Of a stretch of 64,000 nt of DNA, positions 1 to 11,990 are shown piece after piece. The notes below the pieces were generated by a model, which was not told the DNA's origin, searched no databases, and saw only the letters and a program-made list of their open reading frames with translations. Each line of letters starts with the position of its first letter. The first letter of the stretch is position 1. A program made the translations under genes and the position numbers. Origin of the DNA: Paraphysoderma sedebokerense (lineage: Eukaryota; Blastocladiomycota; Physodermatomycetes; Physodermatales; Physodermataceae); assembly GCA_025602915.1 (NCBI GenBank), contig JAHLJZ010000065.1:1-64000 (forward strand), written 5' to 3'.

Positions 1-739
1 AGTTTTGGGGAAAATCTAATCGTGGGATGCGATTAAAAAAAGTGATGCGTCGACACGATAACAATCACGAATTAGCGACGATTAGCCATGTCGCGCGAGT
101 TCAAAGAAAGAGGGATGTCAAGCACTGCGAATCCTGCGTTACCTTTGCACTTCTGTCTTCCATTGATTCAATAATGCAGCCGGTACCACAATTAGGCAGT
201 TCTTCCACATGTTTTCATCGAGGAAGACGGACAAGAATCGAATGATTTGCACAGTCTGAATAAACCGCAGTCATGAGTCTGAAGATATCCGTGTTGGTCA
301 TTTCGCAAGAGAGCAGACTCACCTTCCCTAACCCCATGTCATCACCCAGAATGACATTTAATCCTGCCGTGTATTTTTCCAGCAGCCACTCGACTCCTTC
401 TATCTGGTGTTCATAGAGAACACCGTCAAAGCTTGGAGTGGCTGCATTAAGGTCAATGCCGGAAGTCGTAAACGACGATAAACTACACACGGCTTCGAGG
501 CGTTTAATAAATTCATCCACGTTCTGTCAATGTCGAATAGTTGTCGAATCAAGCGACACAACCGTTAAATCGCAATTCGCAACCAGGGCGCGTGAATCGT
601 GATGAATGATGAGAACCTGTCAGTACGAAGAGAAGAAGCAAAGGTGACAGAATGAGGCCAAATAGAAAAGCACACACACCTCCGGCCCCGATGCCATTTC
701 AGACGGTGTTTCCAGACGCTCTGACTTTAGATACGACAT
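1..739 (-). CDS. SNF2-family DNA-dependent ATPase, ERCC6L/Rad26-like (5' part, cut by window edge)
   Basis: Only the N-terminal part of a Swi2/Snf2 motor is present; the gene runs off the left edge. Well-supported exons, in gene order: 523..323, 255..143, then 15..1. They join in frame and read through motif Q (LYEHQIEGVEWL), the Walker A box (DDMGLGKTVQII, split by an intron exactly between K and T) and motif Ia (LIVVPAALLNQW), ending in EVQRFSPKL. The DDMGLGKTVQI spelling fits the ERCC6 (Rad26/CSB) and ERCC6L (PICH) branch, which remodels nucleosomes or DNA bridges in the nucleus. The 5' end is uncertain. A possible extension uses exons 616..563 and 739..680 starting at MSYLKSERLETPSEM; it needs a 39-base intron with an unusual GTTGTG donor. 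That extension overlaps an open frame on the other strand (652-894). Family call is firm, subfamily is a guess. Confidence 0.75.
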
Positions 740-894
740 TGCTTGATGTGAAATTTGAGGAAGGATGGCACGACTTAGTATTGCAGAGCAGTCTGTTCGC
801 GCTTGTGCTCGTCCTGCTTTTGCACATCGCAATTTGGGCATGGAGACAGGGAACACAGATCACGACAAGGACACAGAATATAGGAAACACATGA
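652..894 (+). CDS. Possible small single-pass membrane protein, 80 aa
   Basis: This is an uninterrupted ATG-initiated frame. It has a proline-containing N-terminus (about residues 1-40), one hydrophobic segment rich in Leu/Val/Ala at about residues 44-64 (SSLFALVLVLLLHIAIWAW), then a basic flank (RQG) and a polar tail. This is the layout of a small tail- or signal-anchored protein. I recognise no family. It overlaps the proposed upstream exon of the SNF2 gene on the opposite strand, and only one of the two is likely real. The hydrophobic run could also arise by chance from T-rich DNA. Confidence 0.25.
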   Translation: MRPNRKAHTPPAPMPFQTVFPDALTLDTTLLDVKFEEGWHDLVLQSSLFALVLVLLLHIAIWAWRQGTQITTRTQNIGNT

Positions 895-1488
895 ATAATT
901 CTACCTATATGATATATGTCTTGTTGTTCTCGGTTCAATATCCGGCGGTGCATCATTAACAAATGACAAGTGTGGACGTGCCGTCTGGCGTATGTTTAGG
1001 ATGCAAAAATAATTGTGAAGCTCCTGTTGGAATATATTGGGATAGAAAGTAACAATAATGAACAAGAAACATTCCTCTCTCTTTCGAAACTTCCTATCCT
1101 CCGAAGTATCCAGAGACTATTTCCTTCTTCCTGCTTTATCATTTGTTGGCATTCAATCATCAGTCATCACTGCATCTGGTGGCGTCGCGCCACCGTATCA
1201 TTTACAAAGATCGATATCTGTCTGTTGGAACGATAACAACATCTCTGATGCACATATCCATCATTGATACAGCAAAAATGTTTTGTAATTGTTTCTCAAT
1301 GTGTCCTTTTAATAGAATGCTGAATAAGTTTCTGTCATAATTTGAACAATTTGGCCGCAGCCCGTTGGCCGCAGCCTTTCGCATCCCTATAAATTCTCGC
1401 TTCTTCCCCAATTCTCAATTCCATTCCCTCATCCACATCTGCATCTTCATCCTTCCATCTCAAGAACAGTGATACGTTTCCATCCACA
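895..1488. other. Intergenic region with promoter of the kinase gene
   Basis: No convincing gene here: the frames are short and overlap in all phases. The right half becomes pyrimidine-rich (many TTC/CCATC runs from about 1385) just before the start codon at 1489, as expected for a fungal promoter and 5' leader. Confidence 0.4.
1351..1395 (+). promoter_or_regulatory. Duplicated GC-rich 12-mer plus TATA-like box
   Basis: The 12-mer TTGGCCGCAGCC occurs at 1351-1362 and again, identically, at 1365-1376. A TATA-like CTATAAAT follows at about 1387, roughly 100 bases before the kinase start codon. Paired identical words next to a TATA box suggest an activator-binding site, but no factor can be named. 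Confidence 0.35.
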
Positions 1489-3820
1489 ATGCTTTCAGAC
1501 GAATCCGCTGTAAAAGTAAGTCCAAAGTCGTCACGGCTGCTGTCATCGCGTGAGCCGTCTGCAATCGATCAGCCTGATTAATTCCCTTTTGTTTTTATCT
1601 TTGGTGCACTGCTCGACACTGACGTTCCTTCACCTTCTTCTGCTCGCTATATTAGGTTTCCGACATGGATATTGAAGTATCCACGGCCACCGCCAAAGCC
1701 TTATTTGATTGGGCTGTTGAGAATGCTCTTTTCATTCATGCAAACCATCAGCCACCAAAGTATCGTTCACAGCGTTTTTGCGATATCTGACTCTCTGTCT
1801 GTAACTCTTGCACTGTTTTTCTCTATAGATACTTCAAACAATCGTACATAGAATGCCTCCTTCGACTCGCTCTTCACTTTGGAGGAGATCATGAAAGCGT
1901 CGGATTAACAGTATACCTTTCAAAGGCATACAATATTTTTTTGCAGAATGAGAGCAATGCGAAAAACACGCAAGACATCATCAAGAAGTATTTGCCAGCA
2001 CGCGGTTCTAAACAAGACCGCATTCTTACGGTAAGAATTGTAACATTTCAATCTGACTTGTCCTACATATTAAGATATTGACATATTAATTCGAAAGGGT
2101 GAAAAATCAAAACGCGTGCGAACAGTAAAGGATACATATAATGTTGTATCCGATCGTTTAAAAAAGTTGGAATTGAGATCCGACTTTGCGGCTAAGAGAT
2201 TCCCGCTTTCCGGCAAATCCTGGAAACAAGTCCTCGTCATTCTAAAGATAGTAAACTTGAATGTCCTAGGTAGCAGTATGTTAATGTGCTGTTTACTTAA
2301 TGATTTCATAGACCGACTGTCGCAGTGACATTTTGATTTGTGGGTTCAGAAAACAAACACACTGTGGTTTCTGCGAATTCGTCGAATATCCAGCCGTTTA
2401 ATTCAGAAGAGTGTAGGTAGCAATTCTTCATTTTCAATGAATTTATCAATAGAGGCTCACGGTATCTAGTTCTCTGCATTACACGGCATGCAAAATACGA
2501 CAACGTGTTCGCTGCCAAATATAAATATGGCGGGAAAGACTTTGTGATTAAATTCACCGACAACGAGAACGATGAACGAAGGGAATTGGAGCTCTCGACG
2601 TGCATAGCTGAGTTCTACATCTTTGAGCTTTTCAATATCTCTTTTAACCCTTTCGAGTTTTTGTTTCGTGTTGTAGAAAATACAACATCTGTGACTGCAT
2701 TGTAGTCGCAAATCGAGTATACGACGTTTCGCAGGAAGATTTGTGTAACGTTTTTGGAATGTCAAAGGAAGAAGCCTTGAATTTCAGACACGGTAATATC
2801 TATGACATTGACATGCGAGACCGAATCTATGCAATACCGTTAACCATCCGAAACTCTCAAATCGCGACATGCAATAGGTTTTCTGTATCCCGCCTACCCT
2901 GCGACTCTGGCTCAGGTATTTATGCAATTGGGCACGACTGGAGTTGAAATGCCGATGGTTCAGAAGGTAGTTTGTGTTTCGAGTATTCCTCGGCAGTTTT
3001 GAGGTCTGATTTGCTTTCTTTACATAGGATGCTCTGGCCTACATGGTACTGCACGTGCTGTCGGTTTTACACTCGGGTGGGTATGCATATCTGGACGTTA
3101 AGCCAGAGAATATCGTCTTGTGTCTTGATTTCTCGGACTTTCTCTCGAAGTCCCCCAGAGAAATTTTCAAGGCGCTCCCTGGTACGTTGAGATAATTTAA
3201 CGCTCTCATGTTTCAGTTCTGCGATCCAAAATATTCATTCTGTGGCTTTGCTAGGTTTAGACGCGCAATCAGAAGGTGATGGAGATGAAGCCAATTTATT
3301 GAGCGAAACGAGTAGTGCGTGGAAATTTACGGTGCAACATCCACTCATCAAATTCATTGACACGATGAGCGTCACCCCATTCGGTAGTACCATAGATGAC
3401 GCCGCCGTCACCTTCGCGTACTGCCCTATCCTCGAAGATACAACAGTCGTGTCACCTAAACTCGATTTTCACCCGGCCGCTATGATATTATGTCAAATTT
3501 ATTTGGGCGAAGACATTGTACCAGCGGAGTTGCTCGCGGGTGTGTCGATCTCACAAGCGACAGCCTTAAAAAACCATGCTTGGAGGGATGGCATCAAAAA
3601 ACGCTGGCATCAAAGGTTAAGCTGCAAGAACGAACGACATGTGGGATCTCTTGGAGATGGGTTTGTGGTTTTCAATGCCTTTTTCGTTTGAGAGTTGTGG
3701 TAACGATCTCTCAATTTAGCATTATCAACTGATACCGCTGACGTCCCCGAGAATTGGGAGGATATGATCCTTGCGGTTTTACGAAAACACATTGGTTTAG
3801 CGAAATTGTATTTTGACTGA
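1489..3820 (+). CDS. Divergent eukaryotic protein kinase-like protein
   Basis: Exons in order: 1489..1515, 1656..1759, 1829..2030, 2098..2250, 2350..2416, 2455..2599, 2677..2792, 2878..2966, 3028..3181, then 3255 to about 3540-3600, and a last exon 3720..3820. The N-terminal third (from MLSDESAVK) matches nothing I know. A kinase-like domain follows: VFAAKYKYGGKDFVIKF carries the beta-3 Lys, and a Glu sits in RRELEL for helix C. The catalytic loop is YAYLDVKPENIV, with the Asp, Lys and Asn intact though HRD reads YLD. A KFID replaces DFG, keeping the metal Asp. A CPILE stands in for APE, and DFHPAAMIL is the helix F Asp. All catalytic residues appear to be present, so activity is plausible. 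The splice between about 3540 and 3720 is unresolved. Residues encoded by 1906-1941 could be a 36-base intron, but they are also open in frame and I kept them. It may belong to an expanded lineage-specific kinase family. Confidence 0.6.
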
Positions 3821-4885
3821 AGCGACTGCTGTTAATCAAAATTTGTTGTTATTCAGACAATCTATTCCTCCCTTTTCCGCTACTTTTAATTCTCTTTCTT
3901 ATTCAGATAGTTCTTGTCCTTCCCGAAACGTGATACTTGTAGAATTTAATCTCTTTCTCCTTTTTCCCTGTACTTTATTGACAAAATTGCAAATTCTTTT
4001 TCAAAATGCAATGTCTTTTCCTCTGCCATGACTGAGGTCTCGTCTGTTATGGTTGACTGGTATCCTATATGAGTCGTGAGGCGAATTCCGCCGGTTCATT
4101 CTTTCCTTTTCACATTAATTCTTTTGCGGCAAACTTTACAGTGATAGTAGATTAAGACGGGGAAAATTAAGGACTCCTTTGAGCAACCATGAATTTCTTT
4201 CATGTATATATATTCTTGCGTGCTATTGTATTCTACTTTTATGCTATGGTTGGTTCCAAAGCGGCAATACAGTATGAATACTTTGAATAAATCTGAAGGC
4301 TCATACAGCTCTATTGTATTCACTTTCCTCCCGTGCCAATCTGTGTGCAATTCCTCTAATTGCAGCGAATCCGAATGCAAGACCAGAGTAGTCAAAGAGA
4401 ACTATCTGTTAATAAATTAATGCTTGTCAGTCTGACATTAATGCCAGGGATCTAGTATGATTATTTAAGGTAACACGGCTAGTGATGACTGCTTCAGGAT
4501 TGTAGGGTGGAATAATTAGTGCATCACGTGACTGGCCTTCAAATGCGTTCCCTCTTTGTGGAATGTTGTTTATCCACAAGTCGACCGTGCGAGAATATCC
4601 ATCCATCCATCCATCTCTCTCATCCATCCCTCCCTTCCCTCCCCATCTGCACATAGAGTTCAGGTCTGTCTGGTTTGCCCTCTCTCGTCCCGCTGCCATT
4701 CTGTTTGTTTGGGCGGGTTATGTTTTGCTGAACGTCACCTTGTCTTTTTGTTTATTTTGTGTCGGGCCCTTGTTGCGGCCTATGTCTTGTCTTGTATCTA
4801 ACCTCTCCTTTGCTTGTGTTCTTTGTATCTGTCAATCCTGTTTTGTATGCACTACGATCTTTTGTTGCCTACTCAAACAGTCAGA
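3821..4885. other. Intergenic region, promoter of eEF1B-gamma
   Basis: About 1 kb without a supported gene. The first part is T-rich 3' sequence of the kinase gene. It contains an ATCC microsatellite and CT-rich leader (4597-4648) and a CACGTG word at 4525-4530. An opposite-strand open frame at 4096-4395 lacks an ATG at its start and has no recognisable domain. Confidence 0.4.
4597..4648 (+). repeat. ATCC microsatellite and pyrimidine-rich tract
   Basis: About five ATCC units in a row, followed by a C/T-rich run, lie roughly 240-290 bases before the eEF1B-gamma start codon. Pyrimidine-rich leaders are common upstream of highly expressed translation genes, so this may be part of the promoter. 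Confidence 0.5.
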
Positions 4886-7118
4886 ATGTCAAAGTCCGTC
4901 GGAACTATCCACTCTTACCCCGCCAACCCTCGCGTCTACAAGGTTTGTTGTGGATTCAACGTTGCGAGTTTTATATCTAAATCAACCCATTTCATGTGAC
5001 GCAACTGCAAGCACTATATTATGAATAACTGAATAATGACTCGTTCGATCTATTTACCCTTATCCAGACGTTGATTGCCGCCAAATACAATGGTTTGACC
5101 GTTGACTACCCTTCCACCTTCAAAATGGGCGAAACCAACAAATCAGCCGACTTCAAGCAAAAATTCCCTTTGGGAAAAGTACCAGCTTTTGAGGGTACGC
5201 TCCTGTTTGTCAACAACTTATACTTTGGCTATTCCTAAGCCGTCGCGTTTAAATGTAGGCAAGGACGGATTCTGTCTGTATGAAAGCAGTGCTATTGCAT
5301 ACTATGGTAAATATCCCGATCTCCTCTCTTGTTTGGCACGAAAGCATAAAAGATGGTACATGATGAGAAATTTTCTCAACAGTTATCCCTGTCTGAAACA
5401 CACACACTTAAATCTGTGTTGATAACTTTAACTCTGATCTATCATCTGCTATGTTTCATGTCGTTATTGGAACTGCGAGTTTTCAAATATTCAGGGAGTC
5501 TTAAAATTGACGTTTGATTACTCATGTTCTTGCTTCTCTACTCTAGTTGCCAGCCAAAAGTCTGGTTCCACATTATTGGGTAAAGATACCAAGGAATCCG
5601 CTTTGATTCAGCAATACATCGGTGTTGCCGATGGTGAAGTTGCCCCCAACGTCGGCGGATGGATCTATCCTCTCATTGGAATTGTCAAATACAACAAAGA
5701 CCAGGTTTGTTCTGAATGTTTTACCCATTATTAATAGAACAGTGTCTAAAACTTCTTTGATTTAGGTCGGCCAATCTCAAGCAATGTTGGAACATATCGT
5801 CGCCGCCCTTGATAAAGTGCTGTTGACTAGAACTTATCTTGTCGGTGAACGCATCACATTGGCTGATGTTGTCCTCTCAATGGCTTTCTTCAATGCATTC
5901 AAATTGGTTTGTGAATTATTATTCATTGACTTGTCTTGGCGACGTTCCAGTGACTGACCGTGCATCGTGCCAAATAGGTTTTTGATGCCGATTACCGCAA
6001 GAAATATGTCAACTTGACCAGATGGTTCAATACTTGTATCAACCAACCGCATTTCAAATCTGTCATTGGTGAATTCAAAATGTGCGAACAGCAACTCAAG
6101 TTTGACGGTTAGTTTAGTCATGTTATACATTAGTATGTCAGCTAATTGTATATTGATCTATTGCATCTATCGAAATAGCAAAGAAGCAAGCCGCTGGCAA
6201 AGAAAACAAACCAGAGAAGAAAGAAAAGAAAGCCGAAAAGAAGGAACAGAAGCCTGCTAAACCCGATCTTGAAGCTGAGGCTGAAGCCGAAGAGAAAGCC
6301 AAAAAGAAGGAAAAGAACCCTTTAGATTCACTACCCCCATCACCATTTGTCTTGGACGAATGGAAACGATTCTACAGTAACAACGAAGGTGAGCCTCACA
6401 TTACAACTGCTCTAGGCTTTTCTCTTCTCATTCTTACATACATTTCATTCGAATAGAGCCTGCTTCATGCAAGTGGTTCTGGGAAAACTTCGACCCCGAA
6501 GGTTACTCGATGTGGCGTGTAGAGTACAAGTACAACGACGAATTGACCGTATGTTATCTTTTCTGAATATATGTTACAAATGCTACTATATGGCTGACGT
6601 TCTATATCCCCGTGTTTAGATGACGGTAAGCATTGCGCTGCTCGACATTCACCACCCTCAATGGCAAAGCTGACTTTTATTTCTTTCAATAGTTTATGAC
6701 TTCCAATTTGGTCGGAGGTTTCTTCCAACGTATTGAAAGGGTACGTGTTCTGCTTACTATTCTCGTGCCCACCAGTTTGATGCTGATTACTCGTTTACAG
6801 GCCCGTAAATACGCTTTCGGTTCTCTCTGTATCTTGGGTACCAACAACGATAATGGAATCTACGGAGTACGTGTTGTTCTTCCGAGTCTATTTTTGCTGT
6901 GATTTTACTCTGACCCTTCCCTTTGTTTTAAATAGTACTTCATCGTTCGTGGTCAAGAAGTTCCTTTCGAAATTTACGATGCCCCAGATTACGAATCGTA
7001 CTCGTGGACCAAAGTCGATCCTAAGGATGAGAAGACGAAGAAATTGTGGAACTCTTACATTTCTTGGGATAAACAAATTGAAGGAAAACCTTTTGCTGAT
7101 GGCAAAATCTTCAAATAG
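4886..7118 (+). CDS. Translation elongation factor eEF1B gamma subunit
   Basis: Exons: 4886..4942, 5068..5194, 5259..5306, 5547..5704, 5766..5906, 5978..6107, 6179..6388, 6457..6548, 6620..6625, 6693..6740, 6801..6866, 6936..7118 (421 aa). It anchors the guanine-nucleotide exchange complex that reloads eEF1A with GTP. The order is a GST-like N-terminal half (IHSYPANPRVYK, then FPLGKVPAFEG and LVGERITLADVVLSMAFF), a Lys/Glu-rich linker (about residues 222-275), then the conserved EF1G domain from FVLDEWKRFYSN to the C-terminal GKIFK. Length matches the family (about 410-440). The ninth exon is only six bases (ATGACG, encoding Met-Thr). Family alignment requires two residues exactly there, between NDEL-T and FMTSN, so it is real and not an artefact. 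Twelve exons is intron-rich for a fungal eEF1G. Confidence 0.97.
6620..6625 (+). other. Six-base microexon of eEF1B-gamma
   Basis: The sequence ATGACG is flanked by a TTTAG acceptor and a GTAAGC donor. It supplies Met-Thr in the stretch ELT-MT-FMTSN; homologues have two residues (for example Gln-Thr) at this point. Confidence 0.85.
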
Positions 7119-7649
7119 ATATGGTTCGTCATTTCTTCCGCTCAATCTCGTTTCATGTCAGTCGTTGCTTCCCCAGCTAACTCTTTCTTATTCTGTTTAT
7201 TTTTAGACACATCTCACTTTGCTCGTGACGAGTTTCGTGCTTTTGTAAAACTGTGAACATAAAAAGTAAAGATCAACTTGCATAAAATACAAAATCAGTT
7301 CATTTCCTACCCGTGATGTCGTTTTATTTCATTGTAGTTTACCGATAACCTAATAAAAGCGTACATTATGGACAAGAGTTTTGACAAATAGATTTATCAT
7401 GGCGCAGCATTTTCTCTGGTAGTCACAATTTGGAATGAGTTTTTGCCAAATGCAGCAGTCGACACCAATCAATACAAGTGCTATACGGTCAATTTATTAA
7501 TTACTCTACTGATGCTAGTTTTGCTATATGTTACATGATAGACACTGAAGATAAGTATGTTAAAATTGTGCTTAATTAATATGCTAGAAAAGAATACCGT
7601 ATCTCAAAAATTCTTTGAAATTCAGAAAACCTCCAACATATTCAGACCT
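7119..7649. other. Convergent 3' region
   Basis: 3' ends of eEF1B-gamma (+) and the next gene (-) face each other here. The stretch is AT-rich, with an AATAAAA word near 7351 that could serve polyadenylation of the plus-strand gene. No gene is seen. Confidence 0.4.
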
Positions 7650-10600
7650 TCATTCTTCCCTTGCCCCAAAATATCCTGATCTTACGATCTTAGTTTGAGC
7701 GGGATAAACCGATGATGCAGGGGGTTTAGCGATTATCGCTTCCAATTTCTTCTTGAATTGATTTTTATTCTCCACCGGTTTTTGGCCATAATAATTTTCC
7801 TTCCAAGAGGTTCTCACTTTAGCGACTGGCTGCATTTGATTTTTGATATCAGAAGGTAACGGTAACCTTGATCTTCTAAGTCTTCCACTCGAAGTTGAAT
7901 CCAATTCAGAAGGAGGTGTCGGTAGTTTTGAGTCGGAAGGTATAGTTGAATTTGATACGACGGGGTTGTTTAATTTGAAAGTAGGAACTTGAGATTCAAT
8001 AGAGGTGGTAGTGACGATGGATTGGGGGGATGATGTTTCTGGTTCCGTTAATGAAAAATCTTGGTCGATTAAATCTGATAGTTCGTCTAACAACGGTTTT
8101 CCGAAATCGATGTCATCCAATGACAGCGATGTCGCAGGAAAGTAATATGACGAGTACGGTGCTGAATTTTCTTTCACCGAATTAGTAATATCATTTCGAA
8201 GATGCGAAGATTGATGAGGTTGACGATAGGGTTGCTCGACGGGGGGAGGATGAGAAGTATGTTTGTTCTGGGGACGTAATGATTCTTGGGTCCGACGGGC
8301 AAACGGGGTAGGATCTGAACTATGTTTCTGCGCTTTCGATGTTTCATTCGAGAAAAAAGGGATCGGGGGTCTGCGATGAAATGTTCTTCGTTTTCTTTTT
8401 TCTTCAATCATGTCTCGTAAATTCTGCAGTACTTCCCCTTCCCTTTGCTCCTGCTCATCCAACCAATCAAGAATTTTTGGTTGACTTCTTCCCCGAGCTT
8501 TGAGTATTGTCAATATCGCTTCAATCTCCGGATCGACTGGATTGTTTGTTTTTACTTCAACTGGTTTCGGCATAGCTAAGTTGATATCGGATATCGATTT
8601 AGGTGTGTAGAAAGATGTTTCAACTTTGGGGCGATACAGGGAAAGCCGTTGGGTTTTTTGTACATTAATGCGGAAATCGTTCTTTATCGTACTTTGACGG
8701 TTGTTACAAGAATTACCAGAAATGATGGGGCGGCGGGATAATGTGTAATGTTCGCTACGACCGTCATCGGATAACGAGTGTATTGACTGTTTCGGTCGCT
8801 GAAGACTCTCCAATTTTCGACTCGCATACTTATTGAAATCTTTCAAGACGTGGTTCATAAGACTGTCGGAGTCCACATTACAGTATTTCAGTAAATGAAC
8901 AAACTGTCCGGTAGGGTCGTTGAAGTCGAGCGATTGCAAAATAGAATTAATAAGTGATAGTTTCGAGATGACTGACTCGGAATGATTGGACTTGGCGACC
9001 ACGTAATTCGTCAAGTATTCATAAACGGGGCCACTCATTGAGGCAGCTATCTTAGTTCGAAGTTTGGATGACACATCTCCAAGGATTGACAGGCTATTCT
9101 GAAAGGTTCCAAACTCTTCCGCCATGCTACCGGCGCTAGATCTCGGCGTAATAAGATTGAGCAAACGACCTCTAGAACTCGAATTATTCCCATTTCCATT
9201 ATTGAAAGGCAATAACTTTTCTAATTGCTTGATAATGAAATTCGAACTATCTTCGCCCACTGCAGTAACGATTTGATCGAGCGCGACACGAACACATTTA
9301 GCGACACACTCGCAGAACCAAAAAACGTAATCCTTTTCCGCTCTCTCTGTTGAGACATGAAGTAACAATTCATCCAGCTGCAATGTCTGTTCAGTTTGTG
9401 CGTCAATCATAATTTCACGAGTACGGTTTCCACGATTTGAAGCCGGCTGGACAATGGCGACACTCCTGTTTGTCGTCAGGGGAACGAAAACATGACCGAT
9501 CGGCAATTTTACCGAATCTAACTTTACTCCGCTTGCATAGACATCGATAGTGGGATTATCAGCATTCGGGGTTACCGAAGTAACGGAGGATATGACGAGT
9601 TTGACGATTGTCTCCTCATACGGAAACGGAGAGACGTATCCATTGAGATCCATTCCAGACTGAATAATAATTTCTTCACATCTATTATATATTGACTCAA
9701 TGTGAGACTGCATTTCAAACAATTCTGATAAGTTCTGTAGAAGGTTATCAGATACAAATGTATCAGGCGGGGAGGCCGACACTTGAGAGACCAAAGATTG
9801 ATAGATTGATTCAGAAAATTTGGTGATGGTCGTCGTTGCTATCTTAATGAACTGCTTGAGCGCTCGAAACATGTGATGATCTGTCGGCCACGGAATTTCG
9901 TCCCTGATCGAACTAATGATCGACATCAAAAAATTGACTAAATCCGAAGTCTGTAAAACACAGTCAGTAAACGGGGATATAGAGATTGTTAGACAAAATA
10001 TTAATCACCTTAGCTGACGAACCACTCTCAAATTTCGCTAGCAAACCAGCCATCGCCGAAGCCCAATCATCCATCTTCGACAACAACCATCCTTCCCAAA
10101 CGAACTCCACTCTCCAAATCTCGTCAGAGGGTAACTCATCACCTGTATTCAAGGGGGTACCATCCCCAATTTCCTCCCACCCTTTCCACATGAGCCATAC
10201 CTTGACGTACATCTCACATAGACGGATCAACTCTAATTGGTGTCCCTGAAAGGACAACGACGCTGACAGGCCTCGCATTTCTGGCGAAGAAAAGTATCGG
10301 GCTGTATCAGCAGACAGTGACAGAAACCGATGAAGTAAACTTTTGGTTATGATGGTGGCGGTGGCATGCGAAACGCTGGGAGATATGTGAAGCTCGGTGA
10401 TTTGGTTTTTCAGCAATGATTGCAAGTGAATGATTGAAGAAATGATGTCGACATGTCCATTGGGGTTTTCGGCTCTGGACAAAGATTCACTTTCAACCAA
10501 AAATTTCTCAAACAGCACGGCGGTTATTGATTCAAAGAATTGAGAACCATTAAGAAGTGAAGAGCAAGAGAGGTATCCGGAGATAAATTCAAAGTTTTCG

Positions 10601-11861
10601 AAAATTGCAATATAGGTCTCAACAACGGTAGAATTTCGAATTGAAATAACAGGAGACATCACGGCTTGACTGAATTCTTTCATTATTTTAGTTAAAGATG
10701 AAATCTAGTCAAAGAAAAAGTGAGCAATGAGCCAACTCAAACTGAAGCTAGAATCGAAACGAATTCACGTTTACCTCAGATTGCGTCATTCTCTTATGTT
10801 GTGTCCGCAATGCAGACTCTGCACCGCGAACGATTTCAAGCGCATTCTCTACCGTAACTACCCCAGATGTCCTTTCGATAGTTTTTTTATGCATTTCATT
10901 TTCGGCGCAATGAATCATGGTGATCAACCATTCAATCTTGACCAAATCGATCAACAACGGTGGCAAATTCCACAACCTAAGGACCGCTTGTATCACTTTT
11001 TTAACCTTCTTACCCAACACAAGATTACCTCTTCCATTCCCATTTAACTCTTCATACTGTAATGCCTTCCAAATCAGTTCTCCCGCAAATTTCCTCGCAT
11101 CAGCTGACGACACGGGCGGAACAAACCACGCAAGCGCTTTATTGGTATCGATTTTATAACTCACTGCCCCTTTGATGGACTCTGAGAAATGCTGGGTGAT
11201 GTAATTGAGTTGATCAAGAACTTTTGTTTTGAGATCTAGATATCGGTTATTGCAAACTTCCGGAGACGAAAAATTTTTCGGTGGATAATATGGATGTTGC
11301 TTCCGATAAATAAGGTCGAGAAGAGCTTTTAGATGGTGAAAGTAAGCCTGTAGATAAGATGAATTTGTAAATATCAACTAGACAAATTCCGCCGACAAGC
11401 AGTACAACACTTACTAAAATGGAGCATCCATCCAGTAATGTTTTGACGGAGCTCGAATTGGCAGATGTATCTTTATTTTCTATAAATCCGAGTTCATGTG
11501 TGATAGATCCTTCGAAGCCGGGTGCTTTCCCGTCACATATATCCTGCATAACGCAGCTTCGTAACAGGTACTCGAAACGCAGATTCTCCAAACTCTGAGC
11601 TGCATTCTGAAGTGTTGGACGATAAACTTGATATCCCCGAGAAGGAATCGGTGGTGAAATATACCGAATAGTGTCTTTAAGTGACTTGAGGGAGTAAGAC
11701 TTTTTCAACGGGGGCGTCTGAGATTGTGGGGGTCTCGATGCTGGGTTCATAGGTTGCGAAGTCGTACTTGGGGGATTGGTAGGCGACGAGAACAAACTAG
11801 ATATCATCTTTGCATCCACCACCAGATTTAATTTCGGGAGTAGAGCCTTTGGTTGTGGCAT
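7650..11861 (-). CDS. Unidentified 1338-aa protein, helical with disordered C-terminus
   Basis: Exons: 11861..11415, 11347..10775, 10704..10009, 9950..7650. All four boundaries fall between codons and join to 1338 aa. Residues 1-75 are low-complexity Pro/Ser/Thr. About residues 90-850 are rich in Leu/Ile/Asn with the periodicity of long alpha-helical bundles (for example YFHHLKALLDLIYRKQHPYY and FVHLLKYCNVDSDSLMNHVL). From about 860 to the end it is Ser/Pro/Arg-rich and likely disordered, with one charged helix (IEAILTILKARGRSQPKILD, then EQREGEVLQNLRDMIEEKRK). The helical body recalls Munc13/MUN or tethering-complex folds, but I cannot point to a diagnostic motif and see no C2 domain. Treat the product as unknown. 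The gene itself is well supported by the long frames and clean splicing. Confidence 0.8.
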
Positions 11862-11990
11862 AAGTTTAGAAATGAAAAGGGATTCCAGTGACTTTATGAC
11901 GTCATACGCGTCGCGCCGCCAAATTTCAGAGAGTTAAGTCAACAGCAACCTCTTCTTTTCCGAGACGTGATCACAAAATTAACGTTTTTA

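Noticed and set aside
699-962. 87-codon minus-strand frame with a hydrophobic stretch
   Set aside because: No ATG supported by context, and the hydrophobic run is antisense to a T-rich part of the opposite frame.
2325-2400. Alternative end of the kinase gene reading TDCRSDILICGF and stopping at TAA
   Set aside because: A different acceptor (exon from 2350) joins the N-terminal exons in frame to the kinase domain, so one gene is the better model.
4096-4395. 99-codon minus-strand frame between the kinase and eEF1B-gamma genes
   Set aside because: Begins at a non-ATG codon and shows no domain or splice partner.
4563-5024. 153-codon plus-strand frame reading into the eEF1B-gamma start
   Set aside because: It is Cys/Ser/Leu-rich, covers a microsatellite, and overlaps the true first exon in another frame.
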